Source: Luidia sarsii
Lineage: Eukaryota > Echinodermata > Asteroidea > Paxillosida > Luidiidae
Length of the DNA stretch: 64,000 nt
Direction of reading: 5' to 3'
NCBI GenBank assembly: GCA_949987565.1
Contig: OX465107.1
Coordinates: 23,147,958-23,211,957, forward strand
Below the pieces are notes generated by a model. The model ran no database searches. It saw nothing but the letters and a program-made list of their open reading frames with translations, and had not been told where the DNA came from. Each line of letters starts with the position of its first letter. Position 1 is the stretch's first letter. Made by a program: the position numbers and the translations under genes. Of the stretch, positions 63,201-64,000 are shown piece after piece.

Positions 63201-63290
63201 GGGTGAACGCCCTTTTGACCTTGTCTACATTGACATCGTGGGCCTGAAGCAGTTCAAGAAAGCGGCTGGGCCACTCTGGAAGCAGCTCAA
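23659..63290 (+). CDS. MGAT5: MGAT5, N-terminal part of gene, seven coding exons
   Basis: Alpha-1,6-mannosylglycoprotein 6-beta-N-acetylglucosaminyltransferase V (family GT18) adds GlcNAc from UDP-GlcNAc through a beta-1,6 bond to the alpha-1,6 mannose arm of N-glycans in the medial/trans Golgi. Coding starts at ATG 24246. Exons are 24246-24498, 28499-28828, 33275-33357, 38086-38253, 44928-45098, 62192-62361 and 63156-63290, all GT-AG with matching phases: 436 codons plus two bases. Visible parts are a single membrane anchor, a coiled stem, a Cys-rich lumenal domain and HLGLLTKESGFKIAE at the start of the catalytic region. Most of the catalytic domain is beyond the right edge. MGAT5B is the alternative paralogue, but the stem motif DLKRTLAVLLENIL fits MGAT5. 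Confidence 0.94.
23797..24020. repeat. 22-bp minisatellite, about 9 to 10 copies
   Basis: Unit AGGTTGCTGCAGGCAGATAG plus CC, with A/G changes and a degenerate right end. The antisense strand stays open because 22 is not a multiple of 3, which cycles all frames; that ORF is an artefact. It lies in the presumed MGAT5 leader. Confidence 0.92.
24246..24498 (+). CDS. MGAT5: MGAT5 first coding exon, cytoplasmic tail and membrane anchor
   Basis: The ATG at 24246 has A at -3. The encoded basic tail (MRRTGLGRRGCPHITSNR) is followed by a hydrophobic segment at residues 19-35 (IGIFLLFLMLTWVYAFM), a type II Golgi signal anchor. Then come an Arg/Glu-rich helix with RILEDSEMYVKALALEEKQG and VVY. An in-frame open extension upstream of 24246 has no ATG and no similarity. 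Ends one base into the next codon at donor GTGAGC (24499). Confidence 0.92.
24597..24960. mobile_element. TTAA-flanked MITE, family B, intact copy (364 bp)
   Basis: Termini AGGCCCTATACAACATTGG and CCAATGTTGTATTGGGCCT are flanked by TTAA (24593-24596 and 24961-24964). Reverse complement of the basic unit at 4791. It is 98 bp downstream of the first MGAT5 coding exon. Confidence 0.82.
25690..27300. repeat. TGTACA-type repeats, MGAT5 first intron
   Basis: Blocks of ACATGTACATGT and GTACAGTACATG with unique sequence between; purest at 26899-27100. A (TGATAG)n run of about five units follows at 27293-27322. Confidence 0.85.
26342..26813. mobile_element. Inverted-repeat element (CACTATGAATATCTAAACC)
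   Basis: About 55-bp inverted ends: CACTATGAATATCTAAACC followed by GTCATTTAGCCGTGAAAA at the left, and TTCACGGCTAAATGAC with TAGATGTTCATAGTG at the right. The middle contains GTGTTTTCA words. About 472 bp, non-coding. Confidence 0.65.
28219..28337. repeat. Head-to-head Penelope-like terminal pair
   Basis: A palindrome from CTTAAAATTTAGTGGGCCTG to its inverse at 28337. The centre is TTTCTCAAAGGCAGAGAAAGG. It is preceded by ATGTTGCAAACTGCTTACTG, the extended end of the retroelement. Confidence 0.8.
28499..28828 (+). CDS. MGAT5: MGAT5 exon 2, stem with coiled coil and Gly-Gln repeat
   Basis: Acceptor AG 28497-28498, donor GTGCTG from 28829, phase 1 at both sides. It encodes DLKRTLAVLLENILERLGTV, the conserved helical stem, then two N-glycosylation sequons (NGS, NIS). 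Next is a run of about seven GQ dipeptides from CAGGGC hexamers (about 28696-28740) and a Glu/Arg-rich tail. The GQ run and acidic tail have no counterpart in the vertebrate enzyme as I know it. Confidence 0.93.
28898..29156. mobile_element. CAGGCATGCAACT-family element, copy 3, TSD ataaga
   Basis: Perfect 6-bp duplication ataaga at 28892-28897 and 29157-29162. This subtype is shorter (259 bp) and carries CCCGGGCCCTTAAGCAGGCC, as in copy 5. Confidence 0.88.
29192..29297 (+). mobile_element. Penelope-like 3' terminal fragment
   Basis: Runs from CTCTGCCTTTGAGAAAGG through CCCACTAAATTTTGAG to TCAGTAAGCAGTTTGCAACA, the complete extended end of the family. Confidence 0.75.
30280..30730. repeat. 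TGTACA-type repeats
   Basis: Scattered ACATGTACATGT blocks in the second MGAT5 intron, with TATATATACGTGTACATG near 30632. Confidence 0.8.
30867..31122. mobile_element. TGTGACCCGGCACA inverted-repeat element, copy 1
   Basis: Ends TGTGACCCGGCACA and TGTCGGGTCACA. Inside is GAGATTTTGAGATTTTCTAA, and near the right end GTGGGATATTCCTCATGTCG. Further copies at 44472-44733 and 57614-58083 are in the opposite orientation. Confidence 0.75.
31125..32095. repeat. TGTACA-type repeats
   Basis: Dense at 31125-31195, 31320-31460 and 31930-32090, with ACCGGTAC variants and unique sequence between. Confidence 0.85.
32116..32304. mobile_element. CAGTGGAAC MITE, copy 2, TA flanks
   Basis: CAGTGGAACATCGCTGTTAA to GTTATAGTGATGTTCCACTG, with TA at 32114-32115 and 32305-32306. 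Subterminal GTTCGGTATAGCGGCCATTC matches the family theme. Confidence 0.75.
32331..32540 (+). mobile_element. Old Penelope-like 3' fragment
   Basis: ATTCAACCACATAGCCTCAAC and CCAGGAGAGGAATATTAACAC match the last codons of the 929-codon ORF with changes. AACCCTTCTTTTGTGTCGAC and CCCTTTGATCCC match its 3' UTR. It is clearly older than the copies at 48.6-56.3 kb. Confidence 0.65.
32558..32935. mobile_element. CAGGCATGCAACT-family element, copy 4, TSD gtcatt
   Basis: Perfect 6-bp duplication gtcatt at 32552-32557 and 32936-32941. Full internal structure with a poly-A/T centre. Confidence 0.88.
33275..33357 (+). CDS. MGAT5: MGAT5 exon 3 (RGYPDCEKKIA)
   Basis: Eighty-three bases, acceptor AG 33273-33274, donor GTAAGT from 33358. 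It encodes DLILQPEVKCSYASVELRG then YPDCEKKIA, matching the vertebrate KC...GYPHCEGKI segment; the two Cys are probably paired in the lumenal N-terminal domain. Confidence 0.92.
33590..34130. repeat. TGTACA-type repeats
   Basis: Short palindromic arrays at 33595-33635, 33763-33850 and 33995-34115 in the third MGAT5 intron. Confidence 0.8.
34231..34757. repeat. Higher-order minisatellite, five units
   Basis: Units begin CATGTTATTACGGTATACAG (one GTATACAGT>GTTTACC variant) at about 34260, 34348, 34430, 34548 and 34652, so 82 to 118 bp apart. Each contains TATACCGGTATGTACAGCAT and a variable TGTACA array. Nested palindromes. Confidence 0.85.
34991..35468. mobile_element. AGGGCCGTTCCCACTAC inverted-repeat element, AGT flanks
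   Basis: Termini AGGGCCGTTCCCACTAC and GTAGTGGGAACGGTCCT; AGT on each side (34988-34990, 35469-35471). Inside are repeated ATCGCGATTTGAATTGCGAT-type words. The 3-bp duplication and terminus suit Harbinger-type MITEs. Confidence 0.7.
35765..37640. repeat. TGTACA-type repeats, dense stretch
   Basis: Many ACATGTACATGT, GTACCGGTAC and CTGTACAGTAC arrays to 37640, interrupted by a Penelope-like fragment (36484-36663). No exon seen. Confidence 0.85.
36484..36663 (-). mobile_element. Penelope-like 3' UTR fragment
   Basis: Matches 48638-48813 in the same orientation: CTAAAATTTAGTGGGCCTGA, then GAGTGACAAGGACAAAACAG and GGACACGGATTAGAAACA. Non-coding; ends abruptly at AGGGAAGGGCATG. Confidence 0.85.
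38086..38253 (+). CDS. MGAT5: MGAT5 exon 4 (SFLIYLSEVESWCPKLPWR)
   Basis: Fifty-six codons, phase 0/0, after a TG-rich tract and TTTGCAG. It encodes WMREMWATDPCYKRYGVDGT, then ECSFLIYLSEVESWCPKLPW, the best conserved block of the MGAT5 N-terminal lumenal domain with three Cys. An NRT sequon lies near the end. Confidence 0.95.
38335..38599. mobile_element. AGGGATGT-family inverted-repeat element, copy 3
   Basis: CAGGGATGTCAGACTTTCCGG to TTACATCCCTG. It shares ATCTCAAACTGCTCA and the CACTCGCAGTCGC block with 1162-1453. No clear TSD (tgtctt versus tgtgtg). Confidence 0.65.
38959..39229. mobile_element. CAGGCATGCAACT-family element, copy 5, TSD tacatt
   Basis: Perfect 6-bp duplication tacatt at 38953-38958 and 39230-39235. 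Close to copy 3 in sequence, including AGAATCCAAAATTTTCCCGG. Confidence 0.88.
39230..40211 (+). other. MGAT5 intron, no gene
   Basis: Scattered TGTACA words and a G-run (about 39989-40009). No exon-like similarity. Confidence 0.5.
40212..41143. repeat. CTCCTC-type pyrimidine tract, about 930 bp
   Basis: CCTCCTC, TTCACCTTCCCC and CTCACCCTCCTC units on the + strand. All three forward frames stay open only because of composition. Confidence 0.93.
41608..41975. mobile_element. TTAA-flanked MITE, family A, copy 2 (368 bp)
   Basis: Reverse complement of 1789-2156, same length, TTAA at 41604-41607 and 41976-41979. Confidence 0.82.
42836..42992. mobile_element. TTAA MITE family A, truncated copy
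   Basis: After TTAA (42832-42835) it follows the left part of family A (GTCGAGGTCAAAGAATAGCAT, GAGTCTCGAGAAAACCGTGAA), then stops. The host words TGAGGTGAAGGTACTAGAGA occur on both sides. Confidence 0.6.
43000..44340 (+). other. MGAT5 intron, mostly single-copy sequence
   Basis: Low in recognised repeats compared with the rest of the intron. AT-rich homeodomain-type words (AATTAATTACG about 43207, TGTAATTATTG about 43225) cluster here. Weak diverged internal repeats around AATGAGGTGAA and GCAGAATGGCC. No coding exon. Confidence 0.4.
44344..44857. mobile_element. GGCTCCGG-family element interrupted by a nested element
   Basis: The left end GCCCTTTTTTCCC...CTTAGGCTTCAGCTCCGG and right end GGAGTCTGAGTCTAGACCGG with TTTTGGGAAAAGG belong to the family at 2652. 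A complete TGTGACCCGG element (44472-44733) is inserted in the middle. Confidence 0.6.
44472..44733. mobile_element. TGTGACCCGGCACA inverted-repeat element, copy 2 (nested)
   Basis: Ends TGTGACCCGGCACA and TGTGCCGGGTCACA. Reverse orientation to 30867-31122. Confidence 0.78.
44928..45098 (+). CDS. MGAT5: MGAT5 exon 5 (helical, basic)
   Basis: Fifty-seven codons, phase 0/0, acceptor AG 44926-44927, donor GTACGC from 45099. It encodes MRKDIDGLLRIMNRADMFKL then EWMKLRIQRMWASKWLPAIQ and EQKQDMRNRDQRK. This corresponds to the vertebrate FRWMRLRIRRM...AIKSLAEKQNLEKRKRKK helix pair, just before the catalytic domain. Confidence 0.93.
45259..45515 (+). mobile_element. 5'-truncated Penelope-like insert with 14-bp TSD
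   Basis: Starts in the 3' UTR (TAATCCTTCTTTTGTGTTCA) and ends CCCACTAAATTTTA. AGCTTACCCAACGT occurs on both sides (45245-45258 and 45516-45529). It is 160 bp downstream of MGAT5 exon 5. Confidence 0.87.
45664..46024. mobile_element. GGCTCCGG-family inverted-repeat element, copy 4
   Basis: TTTTCCAAAACACGGCTTAGG at the left and TAAGCCGGGTTTTGGAAAA at the right. The middle has CTATCCAAAAGCTGAAAACA. Intact inverted structure. Confidence 0.68.
46740..48060 (+). other. MGAT5 intron, single-copy island
   Basis: Almost free of the dispersed families. TAATT-type words occur at 47110, 47137, 47159, 47361 (TTAATTAG) and 47594 (CTAATTAGG). No exon. A G/A-rich to pyrimidine-rich stretch at 47640-47910. 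Confidence 0.4.
48181..48247 (+). mobile_element. Penelope-like end fragment
   Basis: TTTTGGTAATTTTAGTCAGT through GCAGTTTGCAACATTTTTGT to TATATCACCTTAAG. This is the outermost end, interrupted by TACATG. Confidence 0.7.
48966..51755 (-). CDS. Penelope-like RT/GIY-YIG polyprotein, minus copy
   Basis: An intact 929-codon ORF, the mirror image of 53159-55948. The only amino-acid change I see is Arg instead of Gly in the CKT(R/G)IAYSQ stretch (base near 49806). It encodes a reverse transcriptase with the TAMGTRMAPSFACLFMGDLE and YIDDVFFIW boxes, plus a C-terminal GIY-YIG endonuclease, the combination that defines Penelope-like elements. It runs antisense to MGAT5. All ORFs on the other strand of this region are shadows. 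Confidence 0.93.
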   Translation of the reverse strand: MLLYPLVVILLADLSTCVCKSVRPLVCKSTFCVCLLFFALTNMNNPTCFFQLRKLQEKALRYTFHQDNYNFFSVSRLIPTGLQISHTPQIGKLSPNLQKKWNQILYSASIQLIKVLSEQCEITLQAVHQDIANLDSKLRASCSESQYKDLSDEIEKGLSNLNSVLTDRRNKKIGGLVAKQRRHNRFRRSPRSTPLPPTNTVVNLSSSSLTDAEHTLLSKGLNFCPTPPKVDQVMLSQDLTEYYRRLRLTEFFFDSGSSKEEPFRVKSTWVPPKNRVPALETYVQAVSSQVSNSSHLTRKPHDNLPREERLALNTLRSRGDIIIKPADKGSAVVIMDRQKYIDEANRQLNNPQHYKCLDSNPTGKFSEQIQEVLDDMRSRDHLSKKAHRFLSPINCRTARFYLLPKIHKANNPGRPIISGNGSPTEHISLFIDSFLKPLVPQIPSYVHDTPDFLRKLESVKDQIPATAIIGTIDVSSLYTNIPQEEGIQACSSALAKGKQSSPPISDITTLMRLVLAKNNFSFLGKHYLQVHGTAMGTRMAPSFACLFMGDLEERMLSEAPCRPWIWWRYIDDVFFIWTRDGSSLNAFFDHINSFHRTIKFTWEQSLQQTHFLDVTVRKDLNTLTTDLYSKPTDTHQYLHSSSCHPRHCKTRIAYSQALRLRRICSNESDFRRHTRVLASNLVARGYSSRQVKNSIAKVYSITRSSALKQKPPGPKDKPKVPLVTSYHPSLPPLRKITKENHHILHTSDRLAEAIPNSPVLAFRRPRNLRDLIVRAEVPPLDSSPPTKFGTFKCTSKCIVCKTHVMEIDSFNGHSSGTTHTTYGSITCTTSNIIYLISCRVCNIQYVGETKNTLKKRIYGHRSTIKTGKMDTPVGYHFNLPDHSISDMSVLGIESLGHRSNAVRLSREKMWMKRLRTIQPHGLNIQEGND
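51772..52392 (-). mobile_element. Truncated Penelope-like 3' copy, minus
   Basis: Holds the last codons (LKKRIYGHRSTIKTGK onward) and 3' UTR. It lies head-to-tail with the full minus copy, separated by the end motif GTTTGCAACATTTTTG. Partial-plus-full tandem arrangement is a known habit of Penelope-like elements. Confidence 0.88.
52393..53149 (+). mobile_element. Truncated Penelope-like 3' copy, plus, with palindrome centre
   Basis: Begins at the codons for FNGHSSGTTH (52397), about 130 bp more upstream than its minus partner, so 52393-52521 is the unpaired spacer. The junction TGGACATTCAATGGACATTC contains a 9-bp echo of the adjoining element sequence. Confidence 0.88.
53159..55948 (+). CDS. 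Penelope-like RT/GIY-YIG polyprotein, plus copy
   Basis: 929 codons, intact. Visible landmarks: KPADKGSAVVIMDRQKYIDE; ARFYLLPKIHK from residue 398; IDVSSLYTNIP from 472; GTAMGTRMAPSF; the RT active site YIDD at 569-572. A Cys cluster CTSKCIVCKTH (793-803) precedes a GIY-YIG nuclease with IYLISC (833), YVGET (845) and KKRIYGH. Penelope-like elements copy RNA into a nicked target and lack the APE or RVE nucleases of other retroelements. The first 42 residues are Cys/Leu-rich and weak; Met43 (MNNPTCFFQLRK) at 53285 is the likelier start. Probably recently active. Confidence 0.94.
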   Translation: MLLYPLVVILLADLSTCVCKSVRPLVCKSTFCVCLLFFALTNMNNPTCFFQLRKLQEKALRYTFHQDNYNFFSVSRLIPTGLQISHTPQIGKLSPNLQKKWNQILYSASIQLIKVLSEQCEITLQAVHQDIANLDSKLRASCSESQYKDLSDEIEKGLSNLNSVLTDRRNKKIGGLVAKQRRHNRFRRSPRSTPLPPTNTVVNLSSSSLTDAEHTLLSKGLNFCPTPPKVDQVMLSQDLTEYYRRLRLTEFFFDSGSSKEEPFRVKSTWVPPKNRVPALETYVQAVSSQVSNSSHLTRKPHDNLPREERLALNTLRSRGDIIIKPADKGSAVVIMDRQKYIDEANRQLNNPQHYKCLDSNPTGKFSEQIQEVLDDMRSRDHLSKKAHRFLSPINCRTARFYLLPKIHKANNPGRPIISGNGSPTEHISLFIDSFLKPLVPQIPSYVHDTPDFLRKLESVKDQIPATAIIGTIDVSSLYTNIPQEEGIQACSSALAKGKQSSPPISDITTLMRLVLAKNNFSFLGKHYLQVHGTAMGTRMAPSFACLFMGDLEERMLSEAPCRPWIWWRYIDDVFFIWTRDGSSLNAFFDHINSFHRTIKFTWEQSLQQTHFLDVTVRKDLNTLTTDLYSKPTDTHQYLHSSSCHPRHCKTGIAYSQALRLRRICSNESDFRRHTRVLASNLVARGYSSRQVKNSIAKVYSITRSSALKQKPPGPKDKPKVPLVTSYHPSLPPLRKITKENHHILHTSDRLAEAIPNSPVLAFRRPRNLRDLIVRAEVPPLDSSPPTKFGTFKCTSKCIVCKTHVMEIDSFNGHSSGTTHTTYGSITCTTSNIIYLISCRVCNIQYVGETKNTLKKRIYGHRSTIKTGKMDTPVGYHFNLPDHSISDMSVLGIESLGHRSNAVRLSREKMWMKRLRTIQPHGLNIQEGND
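55949..56276 (+). mobile_element. Penelope-like 3' UTR and terminal motif
   Basis: Pyrimidine-rich UTR (CTTCTTTTGTGTTCAGTC...), then CTCTGCCTTTGAGAAAGG, CTGCTAGGATCGAAACGTCA and the end AAATTTTAG. The terminal motif folds as CCTTT-GAG-AAAGG and GGTCCT-GCT-AGGATC stems followed by GAAACGTC, resembling the 3' half of a hammerhead ribozyme; an intact CTGATGA box is not present. Confidence 0.8.
56983..57055. repeat. Hammerhead-like motif pair
   Basis: On the - strand, 57020 to 56983 reads CTGATGAGGAGGAGCCCACT, then CAGTTCCAAACATCAGGC: an intact CTGATGA box, a possible stem, then AAAC in the position of GAAAC. A plus-facing GCAGGTCCTGCTAGGATC follows at once. This is the only place in the window where I find the complete CTGATGA core in this context. 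Confidence 0.5.
57614..58083. mobile_element. TGTGACCCGGCACA element, copy 3, with internal insert
   Basis: Ends TGTTACCCGGCACA and TGTGCCGGGTCACA, TA on both sides. Relative to the other copies about 230 bp of foreign sequence lies inside (roughly 57735-57980). Confidence 0.68.
58620..59690. repeat. TGTACA-type repeats, dense stretch
   Basis: ACATGTACATGT arrays with ACCGGTAC and ACTGTACA variants nearly throughout; all frames read MYMY or CTCT. No exon. Confidence 0.88.
60681..60824. mobile_element. Short inverted-repeat element (GATTTCAC termini), copy 2
   Basis: AGGGGTCGATTTCACCAAAC at the left and GTTTTGTGAAATCCAGCCCT at the right, with CATCGTAACTTACGAT inside. Reverse of 1530-1686. 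Confidence 0.6.
60957..61220. repeat. Dispersed duplicate of 22528-22670
   Basis: AAAAAATGCTCCCATTTCAAG, GTAGAAATTTGGACCG and CACTAGATTCGTGCC in the same order as the 22.5-kb copy. It also has a GTGGAGACCTAT / TAGGTCTCCAC inverted pair. Confidence 0.6.
62192..62361 (+). CDS. MGAT5: MGAT5 exon 6 (HLGLLTKESGFKIAE)
   Basis: Acceptor AG 62190-62191, donor GTAGTG from 62362, two bases of Ser left over. It encodes ILIHLGLLTKESGFKIAENA then FSGGPLGELVQWSDIIASLY and ILGHDLEVSV. This is the start of the GT18 Rossmann-like donor/acceptor fold, nearly identical to the vertebrate enzyme. Confidence 0.96.
62391..62694. repeat. (CCTGC)n pentanucleotide satellite
   Basis: About 300 bp of CCCTG units with T, G and CCCCG variants, beginning 29 bp after the exon 6 donor. 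All six frames are open through it. Confidence 0.95.
63156..63290 (+). CDS. MGAT5: MGAT5 exon 7 (VYIDIVGLKQFKKAAGPLW)
   Basis: Acceptor AG 63154-63155, donor GTAAGT from 63291, ends with two bases of Lys/Asn. It encodes FLKGKGVVSQSCPIGGERPF then DLVYIDIVGLKQFKKAAGPL and WKQLK, matching vertebrate ELIYIDIVGLAQFKKTLGPSW. Following exons are outside the window. Confidence 0.95.
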
Positions 63291-63312
63291 GTAAGTGCTC
63301 CTTCTTGAAACA

Positions 63313-63328
63313 ACCCCCCCCCCCCCCC

Positions 63329-63365
<37 letters not shown>

Positions 63366-63381
63366 ATATATATAAATATAA

Positions 63382-63413
<32 letters not shown>
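63313..63413. repeat. Poly-C/poly-A low-complexity run
   Basis: C16-like run, then A runs around ATATATATAAATATA, just after the exon 7 donor. Confidence 0.9.
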
Positions 63414-63415
<2 letters not shown>

Positions 63416-63432
63416 ACATTTCCTCGTTTCAA

Positions 63433-63580
63433 GAGGGCCTGGCGTTTCGATCCTAGCAGGGGCCTTTCTGAGAGGCAGAATGCGTCTGAGAAAGCTCCTG
63501 CTAGGGTTGAAACGTCAGGCCCTTTGCATTTTTGAGATTTTGCATATTTGGTTCATTTGAGGTCAGTAAGCAGTTTGCGA
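63433..63580. repeat. Head-to-head Penelope-like terminal pair
   Basis: GGCCTGGCGTTTCGATCCTAG faces CTGCTAGGGTTGAAACGTCA. The plus half continues to GTCAGTAAGCAGTTTGCGAC, the full extended end. Confidence 0.75.
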
Positions 63581-63699
63581 CATTGTTGGGTATGTGCATT
63601 ACGTAGATGTACAATGTTATTTTTTTGTCAAACGAATAAAGGAAAGTCAAACAAGCAGAGGAAAAACTGCCTGGGAATAAATTGAAAAAAATTGGAAAA

Positions 63700-63785
63700 G
63701 GAAACTTTGGACTGGACCGGAACTTAAACACGTGACCTCTGGTTTTGCGTGCCAGCGCTCTTTCCATCTGAGCTGTCCAGCCTTT
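63700..63785 (-). repeat. tRNA-derived SINE-like fragment
   Basis: On the - strand CAGCTCAGATGGAAAGAGCG resembles an A box region and GAGGTCACGTGTTTAAGTTC a weak B box; GGTCCAGTCCAAAGTTTCC follows, close to the tail of the fragment at 15779. Confidence 0.45.
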
Positions 63786-64000
63786 GGATGGCTGGCTTCC
63801 CGTCTTTGCCAAGGGTTAGTGTTGGGGCGCCAGTCAGAAGCAATTCAACCATTAACTGCCGTATATCTGCAGGGATCACACCCTAGGTAACAAAGCGAGA
63901 TAAGCCGGCTGGGAAAATGTTCATGTCCTTCAAGACCAATAAGAAATGTGTGTGGACACGGACTTCAACCCATGAACTTTACCAGCTAATTACCCGCTGC

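Overview
This is animal nuclear DNA: two intron-rich genes lie on the + strand in a background dense with short transposons and simple repeats. Both genes have conserved GT-AG exons. Very frequent TGTACA/ACATGT words, repeated AGGCCTA words and an active-looking Penelope-like retroelement suggest an invertebrate deuterostome (echinoderm, hemichordate or lancelet). The sequence alone does not settle which.

Gene 1 (890-14438, +) is the 3' half of CSTF3, the CstF-77 subunit of the mRNA 3'-end cleavage machinery. Ten coding exons (362 codons plus stop) cover the last HAT repeats, the proline-rich linker, the segment expected to bind CSTF2, and the conserved C-terminus. The start of the gene is off the left edge.

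From 14439 to about 23658 lies a roughly 9 kb intergenic stretch with no gene I can support: inverted-repeat elements, duplicated blocks and TGTACA-type repeats.

Gene 2 (about 23659 to 63290 and beyond, +) is the 5' part of MGAT5, a Golgi type II membrane N-acetylglucosaminyltransferase that makes beta-1,6-branched N-glycans. Seven coding exons are present. They give the membrane anchor, the stem (with a Gly-Gln hexanucleotide expansion), the Cys-rich N-terminal lumenal domain and the start of the GT18 region. The remaining catalytic exons lie beyond the right edge. The probable 5' UTR holds a 22-bp minisatellite and several short upstream ORFs.

The main novelty is in the 17-kb MGAT5 intron 45099-62191. 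Two full-length Penelope-like retroelements (RT plus GIY-YIG, 929 codons each) sit in opposite orientation with two truncated copies between them. They form an inverted repeat with two 3755-bp arms that pair without an indel, a 129-bp spacer, and a 12-14 bp duplication of the host site flanking the whole 7.7-kb unit. Terminal fragments of the same family, often as head-to-head pairs with hammerhead-ribozyme-like bases, occur throughout the window. Several inverted-repeat (MITE-like) families can be defined from multiple copies and target-site duplications, including one with five copies each flanked by 6 bp.
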